In this document: positions 35,553-48,671 of the stretch, one piece after another | How the letters are laid out: each line of letters begins with the position of its first letter | Position numbering within the stretch: position 1 is the stretch's first letter | Assembly: GCA_015063985.1 (NCBI GenBank) | Contig: SVTC01000006.1 | Span: 1 to 64,000 of the forward strand | DNA length: 64,000 nucleotides | Direction: 5' to 3' | Origin: Oscillospiraceae bacterium | Lineage (GTDB): Bacteria > Bacillota > Clostridia > Oscillospirales > SIG627 | The notes under the pieces: model-generated | Seen by the model: the letters and a program-made list of their open reading frames with translations, nothing else | The model's database searches: none | Told to the model about the DNA's origin: nothing | Translations under genes and position numbers: made by a program

Positions 35553-36401
35553 TTATTTACTTCCCTTTCTGTATTCCGCAGGAGATACTCCGAGCTTTCT
35601 TTTAAAGAGTCTCGAAAAATACAAAGGATCCGAATATCCCACTATATCCGAGATCTCTCCGACGCTCAGATCGGTGCAAAGCAAAAGCTCCATACCTCTG
35701 TCAAGCCTGAGCTTTATTATATATTCCTTGGGACTCATTCCCATAAGATCATCAAAGACACAGCGGTATCTTCCCGGACTCAGATGCTCCATTGCCGCAA
35801 GCTCATCTATCTCAATAGCCGATGTGAAATTTTTTGTGAGGTATTCTATTGAAGTATAAAGCCGGTTCACCTTACTCTTGACCGAATACCTTGCCGCATC
35901 CACTATCAAGGCGGTCAATTCACAGCTCAGCCTGAGAGAATATCCGTCATCTTTTCTGAGACACTCCTCGGAAATGATCTCGATGTGCTTTGCAAGCTTT
36001 TCTCTTACTCCCACCTGCCTCGGCACCGAATGAACGAAGCCACAGCTTTGGGTCACCTCAAGAGCATCCCTTCCGGAGTAATGAATGAAATAGTATAAAA
36101 TCGGCTTTCCCGAAACGTTTCTGTAGCAATACTTTTTTTCGGGATAAAACACCACGACGCTTCCCGCGGTTATATCACGCCATTGCTCCCCGCTTAATAC
36201 CTGAAGCTCGCCCTTGACAAGGTACATAAAATAAAAATCCCTTCTGCCGGTCGGCACGCACGTATCAAAGTCGGCAGGGATGTTCATTTGACCAAAGACG
36301 TTTATGACCAAGGGAAACTCACAGCTTACCTCGTTGCAAGCAAAATAATTTCTCCCGGTTCCCTCAATTCTCGTATAATTGATCAATATCACCCCAAACA
36401 T
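35553..36401 (-). CDS. AraC-family regulator, divergent from the Gfo/Idh pair
   Basis: The 282-residue protein has an AraC-ligand (cupin) domain at residues ~20-120 (RRDFYFMYLVKGELQV, GSVVVFYPEKKYCY). A two-HTH DNA-binding domain occupies ~185-280 (IDELAAMEHLSPGRYRCVFDDL, VGEISDIVGYSDPLYFSRLFKR, SPAEYRK). Start at 36401 is a choice without a clear ribosome binding site; an upstream in-frame ATG at 36455 overlaps the promoter. It probably controls the oxidoreductase genes at 36511-38882. Confidence 0.9.
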   Translation of the reverse strand: MFGVILINYTRIEGTGRNYFACNEVSCEFPLVINVFGQMNIPADFDTCVPTGRRDFYFMYLVKGELQVLSGEQWRDITAGSVVVFYPEKKYCYRNVSGKPILYYFIHYSGRDALEVTQSCGFVHSVPRQVGVREKLAKHIEIISEECLRKDDGYSLRLSCELTALIVDAARYSVKSKVNRLYTSIEYLTKNFTSAIEIDELAAMEHLSPGRYRCVFDDLMGMSPKEYIIKLRLDRGMELLLCTDLSVGEISDIVGYSDPLYFSRLFKRKLGVSPAEYRKGSK

Positions 36402-36448
36402 TCGTTTTGTCCATATTTTCAATAAAAAAAACCATTGAAATATTCCCA

Positions 36449-36482
36449 TTGACATTATACACTATTGTATAGAAAAATACAA
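36449..36482. promoter_or_regulatory. Divergent promoter/operator between AraC gene and Gfo/Idh genes
   Basis: On minus, TTGTAT (36477-36482), 17-base spacer and TATAAT (36454-36459). A near-palindrome TATAC-ACTATT-GTATA (36456-36471) lies within this promoter. On + a TTGACA (36449-36454) has no good -10 at the proper distance, as expected for an activator-dependent promoter. Confidence 0.55.
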
Positions 36483-36510
36483 GTATAAAGCCTTAAAAGG
36501 AGTTAAAAAA

Positions 36511-37740
36511 ATGGAAAAGATAAAATTGGGTGTTATAGGCTACGGCCAGAGAGGAAAAGGGGTCATTAAGGGACTCATCATTCCGCATTTTGAAAACGTT
36601 GTCGTCACTGCGGTCTGCGACTGCTATGAGGACAGAACTCAGAAAGCCAAAGCCGATTGCGACAAAGCTTATTCTCAAAACACTTTTGCCACCACCGATT
36701 ACCGTCAAATGATAGACAAATCTCTTGTGGACTGCGTAATAATCTTCTCCGCTTGGGAGAGTCATATACCCGTTGCGATAGATTTTCTTAACGCAGGTAT
36801 TCCCGTTGCCTGCGAGGTTGGCGGAGCGTATTCCATTCAGCAGTGCTGGGATCTTGTGCGCACCGTTGAAAGAACAAAGACAAAGTTTATGTTCCTCGAA
36901 AACTGCTGCTACGGAAGAAAAGAAATGCTCTGTATGAATATGGCCGATCTTGGCCTTTTCGGAAATATCGCATTTTGCAGCGGCGCATACATCCACGATC
37001 TTAGAGACGAGATAGTCAAGGGCTTTGAAAACCGCCATTACAGACTGAGAAACTTCATAGGCCGAAACTGCGACAACTACCCCACCCACGATCTGGGACC
37101 CATAAGCAAGCTTCTCGGTATAAACTATAATAACCGCATCCTCACCGTTTCATCAACCTCCTCAGGCTCCTGGGGACTTGCGGATTATGCCGAAAAGCTG
37201 GGCGAGGGCTACGAGGACCTGGCAAAAACAAGATACAGCGAGGGTGACGTTGTAGTAAGCAATCTTAAGTGTGCGGGAGGTCAGATGATAACCCTCACCC
37301 ACTCCACCACTCTTGCACAGCCCTATTCCAGAAACTTCACGGTCAGAGGAAGCAAGGGCTCCTATTTTGAAGATACGAGAAGCGTATTTCTCGACGTTGA
37401 CCATACACAAAAGGACGGCGACCATTGGAAAAACCACTGGAATAATGAGGAACAGTATTATGAAAAATACGATCATCCCACATGGAAAAAGTACAACGAG
37501 GGAGGTATCGTAGGCGGTCACGGCGGTATGGACGGTCTGGTTTACGGAGACTTTTTCGAATACGTGCTCGACAAGATCCCCTGTCCCATCAACGTTTACG
37601 ATGCGGCTACCTGGATGAGCATTTCAACCCTCAGCGAGCAATCCATTGCCATGGGCGGTGCTCCCGTTGCCGTTCCCGATTTCACCGAGGGCAAGTGGCT
37701 GATGAACGTCAACAAGAAGACACCTTTGTTCGGAATGTAA
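36511..37740 (+). CDS. Gfo/Idh/MocA family oxidoreductase
   Basis: The 409-residue NAD(P)-dependent enzyme has an N-terminal Rossmann fold (LGVIGYGQRGKGVIKG) and the C-terminal alpha/beta domain. Where the family usually has EKP it reads CEVGGAYS (VGG), a variant seen in glycosidase-like branches of the superfamily. The metal or sugar His region appears as YPTHDLGPISKLLG. It has AAAGGAG at 36496-36502 and is followed 11 bases later by a second family member. A sugar or inositol derivative is the likely substrate. Confidence 0.9.
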   Translation: MEKIKLGVIGYGQRGKGVIKGLIIPHFENVVVTAVCDCYEDRTQKAKADCDKAYSQNTFATTDYRQMIDKSLVDCVIIFSAWESHIPVAIDFLNAGIPVACEVGGAYSIQQCWDLVRTVERTKTKFMFLENCCYGRKEMLCMNMADLGLFGNIAFCSGAYIHDLRDEIVKGFENRHYRLRNFIGRNCDNYPTHDLGPISKLLGINYNNRILTVSSTSSGSWGLADYAEKLGEGYEDLAKTRYSEGDVVVSNLKCAGGQMITLTHSTTLAQPYSRNFTVRGSKGSYFEDTRSVFLDVDHTQKDGDHWKNHWNNEEQYYEKYDHPTWKKYNEGGIVGGHGGMDGLVYGDFFEYVLDKIPCPINVYDAATWMSISTLSEQSIAMGGAPVAVPDFTEGKWLMNVNKKTPLFGM

Positions 37741-37751
37741 TGGAGGATATT

Positions 37752-38882
37752 ATGTTACGCGTAGGATTTATCGGCTTCGGAACAAGAGCAAGCAGCTTTT
37801 TTGAAAACAATATGGAGCCTCTCAACGTCTGCACCCTCGCGGCAGTCTGCGACCCCAAAGCGGATGAAATAAGAAAAAAATGGGATGAAAAGTATCCCGA
37901 CTGCCATTGGTACAGCGATGCCGAGGAAATGCTGAATAAGGAATCCCTTGACGGCGTATACGTAGGCACAAGATGCAACCTGCATACCAAGTACGCAATG
38001 CTTGTGGCAAAATACGACATCCCGATGTTTTTGGAAAAGCCCGTTGCGGTAAATGAGGAGGAGATCGCCCTTCTTGAAAGCATACCCCATATGGACCAAA
38101 AGACAGTCGTAAGCTTTCCCCTGAGACTTGCTCAGCTCGTTACAACGGTAAAGGATTATATTGACAGGGGAATGATAGGCACTCTTTCACAGGTACAGGC
38201 ATACAACAACGTTCATTACGGAAGGATCTACTATCACGGCTGGTACAGAGACGAAAGCATCACCGGCGGTCTATTCCTGCAAAAGGCTACTCACGATCTG
38301 GACTACATAAACTACGTTTTGGGTATGGATCCCGTTTCGCTTTGCGCAATGGAAACAAAATCCATATTCAAGGGAAGCAAGCCCGCGGGAGTTGCCTGCA
38401 AGGATTGCAAGGAATACTACACCTGCACCGAATCCCCATATAACGTGGCTCTTTACGATCCCAAAAGAGTTATCGACGACGCCCACTGCTGCTTCGCCAC
38501 GGACACGGGCAACCACGACAGTGCCACGGTGATGATGCAATACGCAAACGGAGTTCACGCCGTCTATTCACAGAACTTCGTGGCAAGAAAGGGTGCAGGC
38601 AAGCGCGGTGCAAGATTTATCGGCTACAAGGGCACCATCGAATTTGATTTTAACAGCAAGACCGTCACCTTCTTTGACCACACATCCGACCGAGTTGACC
38701 GCATTTCAGTTATGTCCAGCGGAGGACACAGCGGCGGAGACAATGCCCTGGCGACAAACTTTATCGATATTATGACAAAAAGGGACGTTTCCCACTCTCC
38801 TCTCAGTCAGGGCGTTCAGAGCGCAAGGCTCTGCCTCGCGGCAAAGAGATCCGCAAAAACCAACACCTTTATCAAGCTTTAA
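37752..38882 (+). CDS. Gfo/Idh/MocA family oxidoreductase with cysteine cluster
   Basis: The 376-residue protein starts at ATG 37752 after GGAGG. The Rossmann fold begins LRVGFIGFGTRAS; the cofactor-side lysine is in EKPVAV (95-97). The catalytic-side motif is ATHDLDYINYVLG (H181). C216, C219, C225 and C246/C247 form a Cys cluster in the C-terminal domain that could bind a metal. It is probably in one operon with the preceding gene under AraC control. A NAD-dependent sugar oxidation is inferred from the family. Confidence 0.9.
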   Translation: MLRVGFIGFGTRASSFFENNMEPLNVCTLAAVCDPKADEIRKKWDEKYPDCHWYSDAEEMLNKESLDGVYVGTRCNLHTKYAMLVAKYDIPMFLEKPVAVNEEEIALLESIPHMDQKTVVSFPLRLAQLVTTVKDYIDRGMIGTLSQVQAYNNVHYGRIYYHGWYRDESITGGLFLQKATHDLDYINYVLGMDPVSLCAMETKSIFKGSKPAGVACKDCKEYYTCTESPYNVALYDPKRVIDDAHCCFATDTGNHDSATVMMQYANGVHAVYSQNFVARKGAGKRGARFIGYKGTIEFDFNSKTVTFFDHTSDRVDRISVMSSGGHSGGDNALATNFIDIMTKRDVSHSPLSQGVQSARLCLAAKRSAKTNTFIKL

Positions 38883-38922
38883 GCGTAATTTTGATATAAA
38901 GCATTAAATCACGCAAAAGAAA

Positions 38923-38960
38923 AGCGGTTGCTTTTTACCGAAGGGTATTGAGCAACCGCT
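38923..38960 (+). terminator. Hairpin after the Gfo/Idh pair
   Basis: A 10-bp stem AGCGGTTGCT/AGCAACCGCT (38923-38932, 38951-38960) has an 18-base loop and a weak T tail. Confidence 0.6.
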
Positions 38961-39034
38961 GATTTGTTTAAAAAAACCAAAGCTTTTTTATCATTCTCTA
39001 CTCGGCACGTAATCATTCGGGAGTCAATTTAAAA

Positions 39035-39067
39035 AGCGGCGTTGTGCCGATTCAGACACAACGCCGC
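39035..39067 (-). terminator. Terminator of lacZ
   Basis: An 11-bp stem GCGGCGTTGTG/CACAACGCCGC, followed on minus by TTTTTAAA. Confidence 0.88.
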
Positions 39068-39074
39068 CTTAGTT

Positions 39075-43070
<3,996 letters not shown>

Positions 43071-43116
43071 ATACCGTTTTTTTGAAAAAAATAAGTCATA
43101 AAATTCATTTTTCCTA

Positions 43117-43145
43117 TTGAATAATGTGAGAAAAAGTTATATAAT
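43117..43145 (+). promoter_or_regulatory. Promoter of asnS
   Basis: TTGAAT (43117-43122), 17-base spacer and perfect TATAAT (43140-43145). About 100 bases of leader follow; no T-box motif was seen in it. Confidence 0.75.
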
Positions 43146-43253
43146 GTTATATTGTAATATATCATAGGGGCATAATGTTTTCTTTAAGCTTGCCTCGCAA
43201 AGCACCATTTATCACAATATGCCATATATAATATTCTGAAAGGATATATAAAA

Positions 43254-44654
43254 ATGTACCCACAAAGAATCAAAGTAAGCGAGCTCTTCAAGGACTCTGC
43301 TAAATTCGATCAGAAACAGATCACCGTTGCGGGATGGATCAGAACCATCAGAGCCAGCAACCAGTTCGGCTTTATTGAGCTTAACGACGGAAGCTGCCAC
43401 AAGAATCTCCAGATAGTATTTGAAAGCAACGTTTTGGATAATTACAAGGACATCGCCAAGCAAAACGTCGGAGCGGCGCTGAAAATAGAAGGCACCTTCA
43501 TTCTCACCCCCGAAGCAAAGCAGCCCTTCGAGATCCAGGCAAAGGCAATATCCGTAGAAGGTGCGTCCACTCCGGACTATCCTCTGCAGAAAAAGCGCCA
43601 CAGCCTTGAATTCTTAAGGACCATCGCTCACCTCCGTCCCAGAGCCAACACCTTCAACGCAGTGTTCAGAGTACGCAGTGCGGCGGCCTTTGCCATTCAC
43701 AAGTTTTTCCAGGAAAAGGGCTTTGTCTACGTCAACACTCCCCTTATCACCGGCAGTGACTGCGAGGGTGCAGGCGAAATGTTCAGAGTAACCACCCTCG
43801 ATCTTGATAACGTTCCCCGCACAGAGGACGGCAAGGTAGACTTTTCCAAGGACTTCTTCGGAAAGAGCACCAATCTCACCGTTTCAGGTCAGCTCAACGG
43901 CGAGTGCTTTGCTATGGCATACGCCAACATCTACACCTTCGGTCCCACCTTCCGTGCGGAAAACTCCAATACTCAGCGTCACGCCGCGGAATTCTGGATG
44001 ATCGAGCCCGAAATGGCCTTTGCCGATCTGGAGGACGACTGCAACATCGCAGAGGAAATGGTAAAATACATTACCAAATACGTTCTGGAGACCTGTCCCC
44101 AGGATATGGAATTTTTCAACAAATTTATCGACAATACTCTTCTTGAAAGACTTAACGAGCTTGTAAGAAGCGACTTTGGAAGAGTGACCTACACCGAGGC
44201 AATAAAGATCCTTCAGGAGTCGGGCGCAAGCTTTGAGTATCCCGTAAGCTGGGGCATGGATCTTCAGACAGAGCACGAGAGATACCTCACCGAGCAGGTC
44301 TTCAAGAAGCCCATTTTCGTAACCGACTATCCCAAGGATATAAAGGCCTTCTATATGCGTCTTAACGACGACCAAAAGACAGTCGCCGCCGCAGATATGC
44401 TTGTACCCGGAGTCGGCGAGCTTATCGGAGGAAGCCAAAGAGAGGAAAGATTAGATCTTCTGGAAAAGAGGATCACCGAGCTGGGAATGAATCCCGAGGA
44501 CTACTGGTGGTATCTCGATCTCAGAAGATACGGCGGAGCCAAGCACGCGGGCTTCGGTCTGGGCTTTGAAAGAATGGTAATGTATCTTACCGGCATCAAC
44601 AATATCCGCGACGTTGAGGCATTCCCCAGAACCGTTTCCAACGCAGATTTTTAA
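43254..44654 (+). CDS. asnS: Asparaginyl-tRNA synthetase
   Basis: The 466-residue class IIb synthetase charges tRNA-Asn. It has an N-terminal OB-fold anticodon domain ([27 protein letters not shown]). The catalytic core shows motif 2 ([24 protein letters not shown]) and motif 3 ([24 protein letters not shown]). The ENSNTQRH signature separates it from aspartyl- and lysyl-tRNA synthetases. A ribosome binding site GAAAGGA precedes ATG 43254. It lies 19 bases before an aspartate aminotransferase gene. Confidence 0.97.
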   Translation: MYPQRIKVSELFKDSAKFDQKQITVAGWIRTIRASNQFGFIELNDGSCHKNLQIVFESNVLDNYKDIAKQNVGAALKIEGTFILTPEAKQPFEIQAKAISVEGASTPDYPLQKKRHSLEFLRTIAHLRPRANTFNAVFRVRSAAAFAIHKFFQEKGFVYVNTPLITGSDCEGAGEMFRVTTLDLDNVPRTEDGKVDFSKDFFGKSTNLTVSGQLNGECFAMAYANIYTFGPTFRAENSNTQRHAAEFWMIEPEMAFADLEDDCNIAEEMVKYITKYVLETCPQDMEFFNKFIDNTLLERLNELVRSDFGRVTYTEAIKILQESGASFEYPVSWGMDLQTEHERYLTEQVFKKPIFVTDYPKDIKAFYMRLNDDQKTVAAADMLVPGVGELIGGSQREERLDLLEKRITELGMNPEDYWWYLDLRRYGGAKHAGFGLGFERMVMYLTGINNIRDVEAFPRTVSNADF

Positions 44655-44673
44655 CCCATAGCAAGGAGAGACC

Positions 44674-45957
44674 ATGTACTATAGCCAAATGACGGACTCA
44701 CAGCTAAAGGAAGAGCTGGAGAGAGTCCGTGCACAATACAAACAAAAGCAAGAGCTTAAGCTGAAGCTTGATATGTCCCGAGGCAAGCCCGCTCCCGAGC
44801 AGAGCGCTCTTTCCAAGGGCATACTGACAGTAATAAGCGAGGATTCCGATTGCATTTCCAGAGAAGGGATCGATTGCAGGAATTACGGCTTTCCCAAAGG
44901 CCTTATTGAACTCAAGGAGATCTTTGCTCCCATTATAGGAGCAGATCCCGAGCAGATCATCCCCTGCGGAAACTCTTCCCTTAATCTGATGTACGACTGT
45001 GTAAGCGATGCTTATCATTTCGGCTTTCCCGAAAGTGACAAGCCTTGGGGAAAATATGAAAGGATCAAGTTTATCTGTCCCTGCCCCGGCTACGACAGAC
45101 ATTTCTTCATAACACAGAATCTGGGCGCGGAGCTTATCGCCGTGGATATGCTTCCCACAGGCCCCGATATGGACAAGGTCGAGGAGCTTTGCAAAAACGA
45201 TCCTACCGTAAAGGGTATATGGTGTGTGCCCAAGTATTCCAATCCCGACGGCTACACCTATTCCGACGAGACCGTTAAGCGTCTGGCCTCAATGGAATGT
45301 GCCGCAAAGGACTTTAAGATATTCTGGGACAATGCATATTGCATCCACGATCTTTACGATGAAAGCGACCCCTTGCTGAACATTCTGGAGGAATGCAAAA
45401 AAGCAAATAATCCTGACAGAGCCCTTGTATTTTTCTCCACCTCCAAGATAACCTACGCAGGCGGAGGCGTGGCATTCGTTGCCGGAAGTCCCAACACCGT
45501 CAAGTATTTTTCCGATAGATTTGCGATCAGGGTAGTTTGCTACGATAAGCTGAATCAGCTCCGTCACGCAAGATTCTTCCAAACAACGGAAAAGGTATAC
45601 GAACATATGAAAAAGCACGCCGCACTGCTCAGACCCAAATTCGAGATGGTTTGCAACACCCTTTCCCAAGAGCTCGATCAATGCGGCTTTGCTCAGTGGA
45701 ACAAGCCCAGAGGCGGATACTTTGTAAGTCTCAACGTTATGGATCATACCGCAAAAAGAGTTTTTGCTCTTTGTGGCGAAGCAGGTGTAACTCTCACAAA
45801 CGTGGGTGCGACCTTCCCTTGCGGAATGGATCCCCGTGACAGAAACATAAGAATCTCTCCCAGCGCCGTCACCGAGGCAGAGCTCAAGCAGGCTATGGAG
45901 ATACTTTGCATCTCGGCAAAGCTTGCGGCATTGGAAAAACTTCTTTCGCATAGATAA
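44674..45957 (+). CDS. Aspartate aminotransferase, subgroup Ic (PF12897 type)
   Basis: The 427-residue PLP enzyme interconverts aspartate/2-oxoglutarate and oxaloacetate/glutamate. The PLP lysine is K258 in FFSTSKITYAGGG. The DMSRGKPA segment near residue 33, PKYSNPDGYTYS and the FWDNAY motif fit the MocR-like aspartate aminotransferase subgroup. AAGGAGAG precedes ATG 44674. Its position next to asnS, in apparent co-transcription, ties aspartate supply to asparagine/tRNA-Asn metabolism. Confidence 0.9.
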   Translation: MYYSQMTDSQLKEELERVRAQYKQKQELKLKLDMSRGKPAPEQSALSKGILTVISEDSDCISREGIDCRNYGFPKGLIELKEIFAPIIGADPEQIIPCGNSSLNLMYDCVSDAYHFGFPESDKPWGKYERIKFICPCPGYDRHFFITQNLGAELIAVDMLPTGPDMDKVEELCKNDPTVKGIWCVPKYSNPDGYTYSDETVKRLASMECAAKDFKIFWDNAYCIHDLYDESDPLLNILEECKKANNPDRALVFFSTSKITYAGGGVAFVAGSPNTVKYFSDRFAIRVVCYDKLNQLRHARFFQTTEKVYEHMKKHAALLRPKFEMVCNTLSQELDQCGFAQWNKPRGGYFVSLNVMDHTAKRVFALCGEAGVTLTNVGATFPCGMDPRDRNIRISPSAVTEAELKQAMEILCISAKLAALEKLLSHR

Positions 45958-45974
45958 AGTTAATAATTTATTCA

Positions 45975-46003
45975 TTGACTACATAGGAAAATAAAGGTAT
46001 AAT
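45975..46003 (+). promoter_or_regulatory. Promoter of the SecD/SecF-like genes
   Basis: TTGACT (45975-45980), 17-base spacer and perfect TATAAT (45998-46003). Confidence 0.85.
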
Positions 46004-46051
46004 AACAATATTATATTCATTCAAGTAAAAAACAAGGAAGGAAACACACAA

Positions 46052-47305
46052 ATGGCAAAAAGCACATTGAAAATTGCTCTGGCGATCCTTACAACTTTGT
46101 GTCTTGTCATTATTCCCATTCTTGGAATTCCCCAGCTGGGCTTTTCCGGAATGCTGACCGATAATGACATCGACATCTCCAACGAATTGGCTGAGGGGCA
46201 GTTGATACAATTTACCTTGGCAGTAGATTCCAAGGCAGATGCTGACACACTTACAAAGAACGCAAACGAGACCGCACGCATAATCCGCAAGAGGCTTTCC
46301 GTTCTCGGCTACAGCGATGCTCAGGTAAACGTACTTTCCGACAGGAAGGTCGTTGCGGTACTCCCCTTCAATGCTGACGTATCTATAGTAAAAACAAAGC
46401 TTGGCATCACCGGCGACTTTATCTTCAAGGATAATTCCGGTAAGACCATCATATCCTCCAAGGATATTGAGGAATGCTCCGCATACTACACCACCAGCTA
46501 CAGCTCAACCGGTGAAGGAACCATAAACTATTACCTCTCCTTCCATCTTACAGATGAAGCTATGAAGGTATATACAGAAAAGACCACCGAGATCGCAAAG
46601 AGCTCCAACAAATTCGTAAAGCTCTACATCGACTCCACACAGCTCTCTCAGCTGACTATAAACGAAGCGGTTACTGAAAACGATTTCTCCTTCGGTCCAT
46701 TCAGCTCTGAGGATGCCATTTGGTTTGCTAACCTGATCAATGAAGGTCCCCTTCCCCAGACCACCGTCACGGTTACTCACGGAATTGAAGCAAGCTTTGG
46801 CTCCGGCGCCTTCGGCGGTTTGTTTATCGCTCTTATTGTATCTTTTGTAATTGCCGCAGTCATTTTCATTGTCCTCTTCAAGCTTTCCGGTCTTTCCATC
46901 GCAGTAAGCACTGCTGCTGCAATGGGCTCCACCCTCACTCTCACCACCGTGTTTGATCTGGGAATCAGTCTTTCCGGCTTGGCAACAGTATTCTTTACGG
47001 CAGTTCTGGCCATCCTTCTTAACAGCGTTATCACCTCCGGTGCTAAGCTTCAGCAGTCCGAAAACGTCAGAGCAAGCTACCTTCTTTCCGTTAAGAAAAA
47101 CGCTTGGCTTATAGTTGACCTTCTGGCTCTTCCCTTTATTGTCGGCATAGCAATGATGATATACGGAAGCGTATATACCGTTATCTTTGCAGACCTTATA
47201 TTCATCGCAGTGATCTCCGCGGCAATAAGCTTCGGTATCAACTATTTATTCATCAGCGCCTTTAACGATGCAGGCAAGAAAAAGACCTGTGTCTACGGCA
47301 ACTGA
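46052..47305 (+). CDS. Diverged SecD-like membrane protein
   Basis: The 417-residue protein has an N-terminal membrane segment (9-30), a ~220-residue outer P1-like domain and five C-terminal hydrophobic segments (about 254-400). ETARIIRKRLSVLGYSDAQVNVLSDRKVVAVLP matches the SecD P1 domain. The usual SecD TM4 motif GMAVDANVLIFERI, carrying the proton-path Asp, is replaced by a TAVLAILLNSVITSGAKLQQ-type segment. It pairs with the SecF-like gene 14 bases downstream. SecDF normally uses proton or sodium flow to pull exported proteins out of SecYEG. Confidence 0.8.
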   Translation: MAKSTLKIALAILTTLCLVIIPILGIPQLGFSGMLTDNDIDISNELAEGQLIQFTLAVDSKADADTLTKNANETARIIRKRLSVLGYSDAQVNVLSDRKVVAVLPFNADVSIVKTKLGITGDFIFKDNSGKTIISSKDIEECSAYYTTSYSSTGEGTINYYLSFHLTDEAMKVYTEKTTEIAKSSNKFVKLYIDSTQLSQLTINEAVTENDFSFGPFSSEDAIWFANLINEGPLPQTTVTVTHGIEASFGSGAFGGLFIALIVSFVIAAVIFIVLFKLSGLSIAVSTAAAMGSTLTLTTVFDLGISLSGLATVFFTAVLAILLNSVITSGAKLQQSENVRASYLLSVKKNAWLIVDLLALPFIVGIAMMIYGSVYTVIFADLIFIAVISAAISFGINYLFISAFNDAGKKKTCVYGN

Positions 47306-47319
47306 AAGGGGGATCTGAA

Positions 47320-48162
47320 ATGACAAACACAATCAAAGAATTTAACCTTGCCCCCAAAAAGCTCCTTATCTTTATAATCAGCCTTGCACTTATCGCAGTC
47401 AGCGCAATTCTCACCGTAGCAATGGGTCTGAACTTCAACACAGAATTCGGCGGCGGCGCGGCTGTAAGCGTAAGCTTTAAAACCGAGATCACCGACGCAG
47501 ACGTCAACAAGGCACTGGATGCCCTGAAGGCAAACTGCAACGCAAAGATCATCTCCGTTCAGAAGTATTCCACCGACTCCGTTCTCATCAAGACCACAGC
47601 CATTGAAGATACGCTGAAGCTTGACGAAGCACTGACCGCCGCACTGGGTCTTAAGACCGAGGGCGTCGAAAACAACGACAGAGTCAACGTGGCAAACACT
47701 CAAAGATATGCAACCAAGGATGCTATGATAAGCGTTGCCAGCAGCTTCCTTGTCGGAGCCGCAGTTCTTCTTATCTACTATATAATCCGCTTCGGATTTG
47801 TCAGCACACTGGCAAGCATCTTCGGACTTATCGTAGTTACCGCCGTTTGGCTTCTCCCCTACGTATTCGGAGCTACCTTTGAATATAGCGCCTTTGCGGT
47901 ATTGGGTGTAGGTGTTGCGGCCTACGCCGTTGAAACCGCAGTAGCACTGAAAAAGAAGATCAAAAAGGCAAGCGACCTTAACGTAAGCTCTGCTATCCTT
48001 CCCGTTCTTGCGGTAACGGTTGTGGGAATCCTCGCCGCACTTTGCATCGGAATCTTTTCCGGAGCTTGGAGCCTGGCCATCGCACTGTGCTTCGTCTTTG
48101 CAGGCGCAGCCTTTGCAAGTCTTTTCTCCACCGGATCTGTTATATTGATGATCAAAAAGTAA
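47320..48162 (+). CDS. Diverged SecF-like membrane protein
   Basis: The 280-residue protein has an N-terminal membrane segment (12-36), then a P4-like outer domain that starts GLNFNTEFGGGAAVSVSF, matching the SecF GxDFxGG signature loosely. Five C-terminal segments follow. The conserved SecF TM4 motif (YSINDTIVVFDRIRE) reads GVGVAAYAVETAVALKKKIKK, with no Asp or Asn in the pore position. AAGGGGGA precedes ATG 47320. A strong terminator at 48168-48192 ends the two-gene unit. Confidence 0.8.
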   Translation: MTNTIKEFNLAPKKLLIFIISLALIAVSAILTVAMGLNFNTEFGGGAAVSVSFKTEITDADVNKALDALKANCNAKIISVQKYSTDSVLIKTTAIEDTLKLDEALTAALGLKTEGVENNDRVNVANTQRYATKDAMISVASSFLVGAAVLLIYYIIRFGFVSTLASIFGLIVVTAVWLLPYVFGATFEYSAFAVLGVGVAAYAVETAVALKKKIKKASDLNVSSAILPVLAVTVVGILAALCIGIFSGAWSLAIALCFVFAGAAFASLFSTGSVILMIKK

Positions 48163-48167
48163 TTTTA

Positions 48168-48199
48168 AATCGGGCAGAGTATCTGCCCGATTCTTTTTT
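48168..48199 (+). terminator. Terminator of the SecD/SecF-like operon
   Basis: An 11-bp stem AATCGGGCAGA/TCTGCCCGATT, followed by CTTTTTT. Confidence 0.9.
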
Positions 48200-48212
48200 C
48201 GAAAGGAATAAA

Positions 48213-48623
48213 ATGGATAATTTAGAAAAAGCACGGGAGTTTTTTTCAAAAGACCTGTATGCAACCAAGCTCAGCGGAGCAAGAATAGACAGCATCGGTG
48301 AAGGCTTTGCCCAATGCTCAATGGATATAATCGCCGATCACAAAAACGCGGTCGGGCAGGTTATGGGAGGAGCGATCTTCACCCTTGCCGATTTTGCCTT
48401 TGCGGTGGCAACCAACTTTGACAAGCCTTATCCCACCGTAACCCTCACGAGCAATATCAGCTTTTTAAGCGCAGTAAAAGGTAAGACCCTGATAGCCAAG
48501 GCAAAGCTTATCAAAGACGGAAGCAGAAGCTGCTTCTACACAGTCGAGGTAAGCGACGAGCTTGATACTCCCATCGCCCTACTGAACGTCAGCGGTGCAA
48601 AGCTTATAAAACAGACCAAATAA
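48213..48623 (+). CDS. Hotdog-fold thioesterase (PaaI-like)
   Basis: The 136-residue protein starts at ATG 48213 after GAAAGGAA. The hotdog core shows NAVGQVMGGAIFTLADFAFAVATN, matching the HGG/MGG catalytic loop of PaaI acyl-CoA thioesterases, here MGG where HGG is usual. The substrate is unknown, probably a phenylacetyl- or other acyl-CoA. It starts just past the secDF terminator. Confidence 0.9.
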   Translation: MDNLEKAREFFSKDLYATKLSGARIDSIGEGFAQCSMDIIADHKNAVGQVMGGAIFTLADFAFAVATNFDKPYPTVTLTSNISFLSAVKGKTLIAKAKLIKDGSRSCFYTVEVSDELDTPIALLNVSGAKLIKQTK

Positions 48624-48630
48624 GAAATCA

Positions 48631-48656
48631 CGCTCCCCACCGCGGTGGGGAGCGTC
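48631..48656. terminator. Bidirectional terminator between convergent genes
   Basis: A 12-bp perfect stem ACGCTCCCCACC/GGTGGGGAGCGT between the thioesterase and the glycosidase-like gene. Confidence 0.88.
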
Positions 48657-48671
48657 TCATTTATCTTATCA

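Noticed and set aside
43071-43253. A T-box or other riboswitch in the asnS leader
   Set aside because: No GGTGGNACC-type motif or terminator stem was seen; only a promoter could be supported.
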